The notes below the pieces were generated by a model. That model did no database searches and was not told the DNA's origin. It saw only the letters and a program-made list of their open reading frames with translations. This document shows, piece by piece, positions 27,378 through 32,068 of a stretch of 32,068 nt of DNA. The number at the start of each line of letters is the position of its first letter. Position 1 is the first letter of the stretch. Position numbers and translations under genes: made by a program. Origin of the DNA: Bacteroidales bacterium (lineage in GTDB: Bacteria > Bacteroidota > Bacteroidia > Bacteroidales > UBA10428). The stretch lies in contig JAFGOZ010000082.1 in NCBI GenBank assembly GCA_016926235.1, positions 1 through 32,068 on the forward strand. Direction: 5' to 3'.

Positions 27378-28472
27378 TCATTCTGACAATGTGTTTTTAT
27401 CCTTGTAAAGAGAGATTGAATAATCCGGATTGACAACAAAAGTAAATGATTTCATATATTCCGGGATAGTAGCTGCTTTATCTGAAAACGGCCTGTCTAA
27501 ATCATTTAGACCTTCACCCGGATCGGGAAGTTTCAGGTTGATATAAACAGGGATTGGAAGTATATTCTCAAATTCAATGGTATAGCATAAAACAGTGCGA
27601 TATGCTGTTCCTTCATTATTATGTGCGGATCCTTTATTATCGATGTCGCTCAATGTATTGTATTCTTCCATTTCCCTAAAACGTCTGAAGACAACTCCTG
27701 AAATAGTGTCCCGGGGTGAAATTTTTCTTAATAGTTCTGATCTTAGTATTTCCTGTTTAGTCGCATAGAATTCATTATAATGCTTTACCATTTTTTTTAC
27801 GGATAAACTGCTTACTACGATTACTAAGCCTATGACAAAGAAAACTATTATTAGCACCTTACCTAAAGATAAGCCCACAATTTTGGAAAATTGAATCCGC
27901 ACCTGAGAATGGGATAACTTATCAGGCATCTCCTTCATCCTGATATATTCCCTGGCAAGGGCAAATAAAATCATATATACAAAAATCAGCATAAGGGAAC
28001 CAATGATTATTTGCACCAGGTATCCGGTTAGGCTATATGTCTCCATGCTTTGATAGAACTTTGAAGAAGGCCGTTTATATAACAATATCACGTCAAAGGT
28101 TTCTGTAAATGTGCCGGCAGGAAGCGGTGGTAACCCCAGCAAATATGTTTTATATGTATTCTGGTCAGGATCATATAATCTGGCCTGGTATCCTTCGTCA
28201 CGATACCCTGATAATCCACCTGTATGATACTTCCTCATTTCGTAAACATGTACAGGCATTTTAAAAAAAGTATATAAAAACGTGAAAGAAATAATGTACA
28301 AAAATATACCCATTACAGGCACTAACTTAAACGACTTAGGAATACTGGTTTGAAATGCCCAGGACAGGACAGTAAACATATTGATATTTGTAAGCTTGCC
28401 AAATAACTTTAACAGATAGTAACCGCATACGATCAGCAGGATTATAAAAAATAATAACCGAAACACAAACAT
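27378..28472 (-). CDS. Four-TM integral membrane protein of unknown function
   Basis: A 364-residue protein with predicted membrane helices at about 4-24, 50-70, 150-172 and 203-224. Between helices 2 and 3 is a ~75-residue loop rich in Tyr and Gly (HTGGLSGYRDEGYQARLYDP). After helix 4 a ~140-residue soluble C-terminal domain contains 'ISPRDTISGVVFRRFRE' and 'INLKLPDPGEGLNDLDRPF'. DUF3592-like membrane proteins have a similar helix-loop-helix plan, but the motifs are not clear enough to assign. A TAGTTTTG box sits 18 bp before the start. It is followed 198 bp later by the secreted 200-residue gene in the same direction. No partner or substrate can be proposed. Confidence 0.8.
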   Translation of the reverse strand: MFVFRLLFFIILLIVCGYYLLKLFGKLTNINMFTVLSWAFQTSIPKSFKLVPVMGIFLYIISFTFLYTFFKMPVHVYEMRKYHTGGLSGYRDEGYQARLYDPDQNTYKTYLLGLPPLPAGTFTETFDVILLYKRPSSKFYQSMETYSLTGYLVQIIIGSLMLIFVYMILFALAREYIRMKEMPDKLSHSQVRIQFSKIVGLSLGKVLIIVFFVIGLVIVVSSLSVKKMVKHYNEFYATKQEILRSELLRKISPRDTISGVVFRRFREMEEYNTLSDIDNKGSAHNNEGTAYRTVLCYTIEFENILPIPVYINLKLPDPGEGLNDLDRPFSDKAATIPEYMKSFTFVVNPDYSISLYKDKNTLSE

Positions 28473-28489
28473 AGCGGATAATTATGCAA

Positions 28490-28497
28490 CAAAACTA
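28490..28497 (-). promoter_or_regulatory. Candidate -7 box of the 4-TM protein gene
   Basis: TAGTTTTG on the minus strand fits TAnnTTTG and lies 17 bp before the ATG at 28472. No good -33 TTTG at the usual distance. Confidence 0.4.
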
Positions 28498-28651
28498 ATC
28501 CAAAATATTCATCAGAATTGATATAATCTTTTTTATTTCAGATTATCAAATGGATTTATATTAAAGACCATTTCAATAAAACCTGCAAGCAGGAATTTAG
28601 TACACTGGTTTCTATGAGAGAATTTTATAAGCCCCGTGCAAACATAACAAC

Positions 28652-28750
28652 TGTCAGCACTATGATTAATCAGATTCATATGATTTTTGTGATTTATTTC
28701 TCTTACCAATCATATGAATCATAAAAATCAAACAAATCACAGTGCAGATA
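28652..28750. repeat. 99-bp hairpin repeat, copy A
   Basis: Starts TGTCAGCACT and ends AGTGCAGATA. The two arms form an imperfect ~43-bp inverted repeat made of TGATT words about every 9 bp, around a loop TTTCTCTTACCAA. Identical in length to copies C and D. Unlike the other copies it lacks the promoter-bearing left flank, but its right flank (GCCACCAAACAACCACTGCT and on) is shared. Confidence 0.9.
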
Positions 28751-28858
28751 ACTGCCACCAAACAACCACTGCTCTTATGGCGCAACAATTAGCCATGTCC
28801 TGCCGATTATTCCAGCCATATAATTCTTCCCAGCATTACTTCCATTTAGCAATCTTTC

Positions 28859-28889
28859 CAAAGTTACCAATTCCCTTCATATTCCCTAA
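28859..28889 (-). promoter_or_regulatory. Repeat-linked promoter, copy B
   Basis: Minus-strand TAACTTTG (28859-28866) with TTAG at the -33 position (28886-28889), 19 bp apart. The box lies exactly 34 bp from the terminus of repeat copy B at 28901. It points left, but the next gene start in that direction (28472) is about 390 bp away. Confidence 0.45.
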
Positions 28890-28932
28890 TGCAAAACAAC
28901 TGTCTGCACTATGATTTATTTGATTTGTATGA

Positions 28933-29373
28933 TTATTCACCGCCAGTTGGCGGTTCATGAGCTCCGCTTTGCTCCGGTTTTTGTGATTTATACTTTTTAT
29001 TGCTCAGTCTTTTAAATGCTAAGCTTCTCTCACCAAAATTAATTAACAGGCCTATCTCCAGATTATAAGCCTCCAGGTAATTGATAGCCTGTGCAAAATG
29101 CACATCTTCTAATTTTGTTAAAGCTTTAATCTCTACCGATATTACTCCTTCAACGAGAAAATCAACACGTCTGGTGCCTATTAGTTCATCTCTATAATAG
29201 ATAGGCATTTCAAATTCCCTCTTAAATTCTATTTCCGCTTCCCTCATTTCAATTTCAAGCGCACGCTGATAAATTACTTCCTGAAAACCATTCCCCAGAA
29301 TCCCATGCACATTCATTGCACACTTAATAATACGCCCTGTCAATTCCGAATATTTATACTTCTCATTTATCAT
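28933..29373 (-). CDS. GxxExxY protein (PD-(D/E)XK-like)
   Basis: A 146-residue protein with the family signature GNGFQEVIYQRAL (G.G..E..Y) at about 27-39, then 'RVDFLVEGVISVEIKAL', where Asp70, Glu81 and Lys83 form the D...ExK pattern of PD-(D/E)XK nuclease-like folds, and a C-terminal 'GLLINFGERSLAFKRL'. The biological role of the family is unknown; nuclease activity is inferred from the fold. The gene fills the centre of repeat copy B, with its ATG 10 bp from the right arm and its C-terminal codons read from the left arm. A 45-bp palindromic insertion there replaces the original tail: without it the frame would continue as QKSYKSNKS to a TAG in the arm. The present tail QKPEQSGAHEPPTGGE comes from the insertion. 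Confidence 0.88.
   Translation of the reverse strand: MINEKYKYSELTGRIIKCAMNVHGILGNGFQEVIYQRALEIEMREAEIEFKREFEMPIYYRDELIGTRRVDFLVEGVISVEIKALTKLEDVHFAQAINYLEAYNLEIGLLINFGERSLAFKRLSNKKYKSQKPEQSGAHEPPTGGE
28935..28979. repeat. 45-bp palindromic insertion in the repeat arm
   Basis: Compared with copies A, C, D and E, the left arm of copy B is split after TGTATGATT and resumes at TTTGTGATTTA. The extra 45 bp contain the hairpin ACCGCCA-GT-TGGCGGT (28939-28954) and the direct repeat GCTCCG (28961-28966, 28971-28976). The exact edges are ambiguous by about 2 bp. Its length is a multiple of three, but the junction creates a TAA stop in the GxxExxY gene. Confidence 0.7.
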
Positions 29374-29482
29374 TGCTAATCATATAAATCACAAAAATCA
29401 AACAAATCACAGTGCAGACAATTGCCGCCAAACAAACCCTAACCTAAAACCCTGACAATTAGCATTAATCCGGCCTAAGCGA

Positions 29483-30001
29483 CTATCCATTTGCCTTCTT
29501 ATGGAAAATAATCTTCAAATCCTTGAAACGTATGATAATTACCATTATAAAAGCTATCCATCCTGTTAATGTCATAACAGTGGACAGATTTAAAATAGAA
29601 TGAGAGAACCCTCTCACATAGAAATAATCCAAATGGGCATATGTTTTCTCTCCGTTGGAAAAAATGATTTTATCTAGATAATTTCCTATCCAGCCGAATA
29701 CTACAAGTGCGGATGAATACTTATACCATTTATTTACCGAAACAAACTGGATCCTTATAAATAATATCATAAATGTTACTTGTAGTACCAATCGGATAAT
29801 ACCCAAAATATTTAACGAGGCAAAACCAAATGCTGCACTGTTGGTTTGGATCCTGCATAACTCTATAAAGCCATGTAATAATGCTATCCTTTGGTATTGA
29901 TGTAACTTGCTTATTATAATATATTTTATAAGCAGATCGACTATTATTAATATTAATACCAATAGAAAGAATTTCTTTGTTACATATTTGAACCTGTTCA
30001 T
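29483..30001 (-). CDS. Signal peptidase II-like membrane protein lacking one catalytic Asp
   Basis: A 172-residue, four-helix membrane protein resembling lipoprotein signal peptidase LspA. Matching features in order: 'VDLLIKYII' (family D..tKy, Asp22/Lys26), 'RIQTNSAAFGF' (family RNtGAAFG, Asn54), 'GWIGNYLDKIIF' (family GN..DR, catalytic Asp110), 'HLDYFYV' (family VDF) and 'ILNLSTV' where the family has FN.AD: the second catalytic Asp is Thr141. The DR Arg is also Lys. An aspartyl dyad is needed for prolipoprotein cleavage, so this is probably a non-catalytic paralogue or has a new role; the cell's true lspA should be elsewhere. The start has the repeat-linked promoter (copy C) 26 bp upstream. 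It ends 62 bp before copy B, in the small-gene string of unknown function. Confidence 0.75.
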   Translation of the reverse strand: MNRFKYVTKKFFLLVLILIIVDLLIKYIIISKLHQYQRIALLHGFIELCRIQTNSAAFGFASLNILGIIRLVLQVTFMILFIRIQFVSVNKWYKYSSALVVFGWIGNYLDKIIFSNGEKTYAHLDYFYVRGFSHSILNLSTVMTLTGWIAFIMVIIIRFKDLKIIFHKKANG

Positions 30002-30026
30002 ATCTCTATCTTTTTATCATTATCCC

Positions 30027-30057
30027 TAAAGTTACCATTTCCCACCATATTTCCAAA
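30027..30057 (-). promoter_or_regulatory. Repeat-linked promoter, copy C, of the LspA-like gene
   Basis: Minus-strand TTTG (30054-30057), 19 bp spacer, then TAACTTTA (30027-30034): a near-consensus Bacteroidota promoter whose -7 box ends 25 bp before the ATG at 30001. It lies exactly 34 bp from the terminus of repeat copy C at 30069. Confidence 0.65.
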
Positions 30058-30068
30058 CCCAAAACAAC

Positions 30069-30167
30069 TGTCAGCACTATGATTAATCAGATTCATATGA
30101 TTTTTGTGATTTATTTCTCTTACCAATCATATAAATCACAAAAATCAAACAAATCACAGTGCAGACA
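30069..30167. repeat. 99-bp hairpin repeat, copy C
   Basis: TGTCAGCACT ... AGTGCAGACA, loop TTTCTCTTACCAA. Its left arm is identical to copy A through the loop; the right arms differ at a few positions. It lies between the stop of the 190-residue gene and the promoter of the LspA-like gene. Confidence 0.9.
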
Positions 30168-30229
30168 ACTGCCACTAAACAACCACTAACATTTTAGCGC
30201 AGCTATTAGCAATGTTTTACAAATCAAGC

Positions 30230-30802
30230 CTAGCTGTGTTTCACCTTTTTAACTACTTTACGCTCCCATATCGATATCTGTTCTACAATATGATCAGGAT
30301 TATTATAAAATTGTCTCGTGATATTAAAATAGTACTCCTTATCTTCATATTGAATTAAGTACTTTTTAAAATTTTCATCCTCACTTACTAATTGGTAATT
30401 ATTCAAATCATCGGCCAGTTCTGTCAATATTTTAAATTCATCATATGTGTTGTTCCAATTAAAAGTCAATTTAATATCACTTTTCGTTATCATATGCACC
30501 CTGGTGATATTAGAAACACTAGACGAAGATACTTTAACATCGGTATAGTAATAACTAACACCCAATATCGAATCGCCCTTGTATTCACTTTTAAATTTCC
30601 CAGGATCTCCATACTCCGTGTAATCTTTCATTAGTATCTCAAAATCGTCCATGCTCATTTTAAATAAATCAATAATTTGAAATACAGAAGGATTAAGAAT
30701 TTTATAATCCTCACTTACAGATAGCCGATTTATAGATACTTGCCCATAAATAACGCCTGCAAAAATTATAGCATGAATAATTAAAATCAATCTTTTTCCC
30801 AT
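30230..30802 (-). CDS. Secreted protein of unknown function, 190 residues
   Basis: It has a clear signal peptide (MGKRLILIIHAIIFAGVIYG-QV) and a mature part of about 170 residues with no membrane helix. The mature sequence starts 'SINRLSVSEDYKILNPSVFQ' and is rich in Tyr, Asp, Lys and Ser; it includes 'MDDFEILMKDYTEYGDPGKF', 'SYYYTDVKVSSSSVSNITRV' and 'NWNNTYDEFKILTELAD'. The protein ends in a basic tail (ERKVVKKVKHS). I do not recognise a family. The gene starts 71 bp after the stop of the 166-residue membrane protein and has no good promoter in that gap, so the two are probably co-transcribed from the promoter of copy D. A periplasmic role is likely; nothing more can be said. Confidence 0.75.
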   Translation of the reverse strand: MGKRLILIIHAIIFAGVIYGQVSINRLSVSEDYKILNPSVFQIIDLFKMSMDDFEILMKDYTEYGDPGKFKSEYKGDSILGVSYYYTDVKVSSSSVSNITRVHMITKSDIKLTFNWNNTYDEFKILTELADDLNNYQLVSEDENFKKYLIQYEDKEYYFNITRQFYNNPDHIVEQISIWERKVVKKVKHS

Positions 30803-30873
30803 TTATCCTTTTTAATAATAGTTTAATCCGCACCTCATACATGAAACAAAAGAACGCCCAGCGGAGTGACTAT

Positions 30874-31374
30874 TTAAAATCCCGCAATTATTTCGTTGTC
30901 ATCATCAATCTTTGACTGATCGGATGGCCCTAATTCTAATTCCGCAATGATCTTTCCCTTCATGGATTTCAGGTATATAAAAAATATAAATATAATACCC
31001 GCCATCGCCAGAAATATCAAATCTCCTGTAATCAGGTACACAACAATTGCAAAAAACGAATTTCCCTGAAGAAATGACAGCCGAACTAACAAGGCACCTC
31101 TGTACTCCGCCATTTTTTGAACCAGGTTGTTGTTATTTTTTATATTCCTGAGACTATTTTTATACTTTATCCAACCTATAATAATACCCATAAATATAAA
31201 GACTGGTACAACATACAAAAATATGTCCCTTAATGTATCATCCGGAGTATAACCCGTGAATGTATTTAAATAATATGCTGCGGCAGATAAGCCTGCCTGC
31301 CCTCCAATCATTGCAAAATAAATGATTGAAAGTGACCGGAAGTATTGAGTTGAATTTTGTTTTTGTGTTGCCAT
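30874..31374 (-). CDS. Small four-TM membrane protein of unknown function
   Basis: A 166-residue protein with predicted helices at about 14-36 (IIYFAMIGGQAGLSAAAYYL), 51-70, 97-115 and 117-135. The first half has a Gly/Ala-rich helix of the kind that packs closely. A basic loop 'KYKNSLRNIKNNNN' joins helices 2 and 3. A charged ~30-residue tail (GKIIAELELGPSDQSKIDDD) faces the cytoplasm by the positive-inside rule. No family is recognised. It is preceded by the repeat-linked promoter of copy D, whose -7 box ends about 44 bp before the ATG, and is followed 71 bp later by the secreted 190-residue gene, likely in the same transcript. Confidence 0.78.
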   Translation of the reverse strand: MATQKQNSTQYFRSLSIIYFAMIGGQAGLSAAAYYLNTFTGYTPDDTLRDIFLYVVPVFIFMGIIIGWIKYKNSLRNIKNNNNLVQKMAEYRGALLVRLSFLQGNSFFAIVVYLITGDLIFLAMAGIIFIFFIYLKSMKGKIIAELELGPSDQSKIDDDNEIIAGF

Positions 31375-31418
31375 ACTTTACTATTTAAAATATACAATAT
31401 ATCATTTAGTACCTTACC

Positions 31419-31449
31419 CAAAGTTACCAATTCCCGCCATATTTCCTAA
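31419..31449 (-). promoter_or_regulatory. Repeat-linked promoter, copy D, of the 166-residue membrane gene
   Basis: Minus-strand TAACTTTG (31419-31426), an exact TAnnTTTG, with TTAG at the -33 position (31446-31449), 19 bp apart. It is 34 bp from the terminus of repeat copy D at 31461. Confidence 0.6.
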
Positions 31450-31460
31450 TCCAAATCAAC

Positions 31461-31559
31461 TGTCAGCACTATGATTTATATGATTCATATGATTTTTGTG
31501 ATTTATTTCTCTTGCTAATCATATAAATCAATTAAATCATACAAATCACAGTGCAGACA
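31461..31559. repeat. 99-bp hairpin repeat, copy D
   Basis: TGTCAGCACT ... AGTGCAGACA, loop TTTCTCTTGCTAA. The right arm has the TGCTAATCATATAAATCA form seen in copy B. Length is again exactly 99 bp. The right flank continues GCCACCAAACGACCACTGCT and then runs into a partial second copy of the promoter-side flank (GTTACCAATTCCCGCCATA at about 31589-31607). Confidence 0.9.
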
Positions 31560-31622
31560 ACGGCCACCAAACGACCACTGCTCTTATGTTACCAATTCCC
31601 GCCATATTCCCTAATATTGCCA

Positions 31623-31736
31623 GCCATTGGCTTTTAGCTGTTAGCTTTTGGCAGCAAGGGCGCGGTGCTTCGTGCTATGAGCGGACGTAGTCAGAGACTA
31701 CGCCCAACGGGAGGCCATTAGCTTTTAGCTTTTGGC
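31623..31736. repeat. AGCT-rich direct repeats around a micro-palindrome cluster
   Basis: Two related segments (31623-31652 and 31714-31736), both starting GCCATT and built of TTAGC/GCTTTT words, flank 61 bp that contain CGTAGTC-AGA-GACTACG (31686-31702), a perfect 7-bp hairpin, and GGTGCTTCGTGC nearby. Similar AGCT words form the terminator at 26481. No gene is encoded convincingly. Confidence 0.6.
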
Positions 31737-31784
31737 TATTAGCAGCAAATGCTTTAGACAATGTGCGGACCAATTTATAGATTC

Positions 31785-31934
31785 TCATTTGCCAAACAAT
31801 ATTGATAACCCGATTGCCAAGCCAACTAAAATAACAAACACTATAAACCATATCAAACAATTTCTTAAGTCAGGCTTTGGTGCTCTGGGTTTAAAATCAG
31901 TTAATGGTTTATATTTCTCACTTGTAAAGGGCAT
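31785..31934 (-). CDS. 49-residue single-TM membrane peptide
   Basis: A small gene on the minus strand: MPFTSEKYKPLTDFKPRAPK then PDLRNCLIWFIVFVILVGLA then IGLSILFGK and TGA. An N-terminal ~24-residue soluble part, basic and proline-rich, precedes one strong hydrophobic helix (about 27-46) and a terminal Lys. The start is supported by a TTTG-N19-TAACTATA promoter ending 14 bp upstream (31948-31978), the same repeat-linked promoter as at copies B-D. The reading frame is clean, and its composition is like that of a real bitopic peptide rather than a random frame. I do not recognise it. Longer frames over the same DNA on both strands lack such features. It could be a regulatory membrane peptide or a toxin-like peptide, but nothing shows which. 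Confidence 0.6.
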   Translation of the reverse strand: MPFTSEKYKPLTDFKPRAPKPDLRNCLIWFIVFVILVGLAIGLSILFGK

Positions 31935-31947
31935 AAATAATATAAAT

Positions 31948-31978
31948 TATAGTTACCAATTCCCAACATATTTCCAAA
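31948..31978 (-). promoter_or_regulatory. Repeat-linked promoter, copy E, of the 49-residue gene
   Basis: Minus-strand TTTG (31975-31978), 19 bp spacer, TAACTATA (31948-31955, two bases from the TAnnTTTG ideal), ending 13 bp before the ATG at 31934. It is 34 bp from the terminus of repeat copy E at 31990, as in copies B, C and D. Confidence 0.55.
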
Positions 31979-31989
31979 CCTAAAACAAC

Positions 31990-32068
31990 TGTCTGCACTA
32001 TGATTAATCTGATTCATATGATTTTTGTGATTTATTTCTCTTGCTAATCATATGAATCATAAAAATCA
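31990..32068. repeat. Hairpin repeat copy E, cut by the window end
   Basis: Starts TGTCTGCACT and follows the family for 79 bp through the loop TTTCTCTTGCTAA into the right arm. If it has the family length it would end 20 bp beyond the window. Confidence 0.9.

Larger units (their letters stand above)
28473..28932. other. Intergenic region with repeat copy A and left half of copy B
   Basis: 460 bp without a gene. It holds the -7 box of the 4-TM gene, the 99-bp repeat copy A (28652-28750), a conserved right flank of that repeat (to about 28800), a TAACTTTG box at 28859-28866 and the start of the GxxExxY-carrying copy B at 28901. A short plus-strand open frame crossing copy A (28714-28914) is a by-product of the stop-free repeat. 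Confidence 0.7.
28901..29420. mobile_element. 520-bp element carrying a GxxExxY gene between hairpin arms (copy B)
   Basis: The ends TGTCTGCACT and AGTGCAGACA are perfect 10-bp inverted repeats, and the arms beyond them match the 99-bp repeats A, C, D and E on both sides. Between the arms lies the GxxExxY gene. The left arm runs 28901-28992, interrupted by a 45-bp insertion at about 28935-28979; the right arm starts at about 29374 and ends at 29420. No transposase is present and no target duplication is evident: the AAACAAC flanks are shared by the family, so they are part of it. Confidence 0.65.

Noticed and set aside
28754..28767. AAACAAC on both sides of the 99-bp repeats as a target-site duplication
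   Set aside because: The same bases flank every copy in different places, so they belong to the repeat family and are not duplicated target DNA.
28714..28914. 66-residue plus-strand open frame
   Set aside because: Its N-terminus (NHKNQTNHS) is just the translated repeat arm of copy A, the rest is intergenic, and there is no conserved composition or start signal.
28652..31559. CRISPR array
   Set aside because: The repeats are long hairpins spaced irregularly by whole genes, with no spacers and no cas genes.
28652..31559. Classical attC sites
   Set aside because: No GTTRRRY/RYYYAAC core pair could be placed at the hairpin ends, and no integrase is in view.
31675..31860. 61-residue minus-strand open frame overlapping the 49-residue gene
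   Set aside because: It overlaps the better-supported frame and runs into the AGCT-rich repeat; its composition is not protein-like.
31732..31983. 83-residue plus-strand open frame
   Set aside because: It is antisense to the 49-residue gene and its promoter and has no domain or signal features.

Overview
The window looks like a chromosomal segment of a low-GC Bacteroidota bacterium, probably Bacteroidales or Marinilabiliales-like. The grounds are the many secreted proteins with signal peptides and C-terminal domains resembling type IX secretion (T9SS, Por) sorting domains, promoter-like sequences of the Bacteroidota TAnnTTTG type, a DUF4861 lipoprotein, a GxxExxY protein and a TPR/LytS-type sensor kinase. 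No rRNA, tRNA, CRISPR array or recognisable transposase/integrase was seen. Nearly every gene is on the minus strand; only the DUF4861 gene is on the plus strand.

Left part (1-14.4 kb): the start of a secreted protein cut by the window edge, a stand-alone GyrI-like ligand-binding protein, and a run of three giant surface/secreted proteins likely transcribed together (right to left): a 2487-residue protein with five beta-helix/cadherin-like units, a 1157-residue protein with sixteen 47-residue ELWxxDGT-type repeats, and a 772-residue double-LamG protein. The last two share closely related C-terminal modules.

Middle (14.4-26.5 kb): a 530-bp intergenic region with an unusual nested set of palindromes, a periplasmic PDZ-alpha/beta hydrolase, two pectate-lyase-3/beta-helix proteins with T9SS-like tails in an apparent operon, an orphan TPR-LytS histidine kinase, and a divergent DUF4861 lipoprotein. 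The beta-helix proteins and DUF4861 suggest polysaccharide or surface-matrix work, but there is no SusC/SusD pair and no recognised carbohydrate hydrolase.

Right part (26.5-32 kb): an accessory-looking string of small membrane or secreted genes of unknown function, all leftward: a 4-TM protein, a GxxExxY protein, a signal peptidase II-like protein that lacks one catalytic Asp, a secreted 190-residue protein, a 4-TM 166-residue protein and a 49-residue single-TM peptide. They are separated by a repeat family: three complete copies of exactly 99 bp, one cut by the window end, and one 520-bp copy that carries the GxxExxY gene between its arms. Each is an imperfect hairpin with TGTC(A/T)GCACT termini. 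In four of the five copies a promoter-like box (TAACTTTG or a variant) lies exactly 34 bp from the hairpin end and points into the next gene. This module (hairpin, fixed spacer, outward promoter, small gene) is the most interesting thing in the window. It could be a MITE family derived from a GxxExxY element, or an integron-like cassette array with non-attC repeats.
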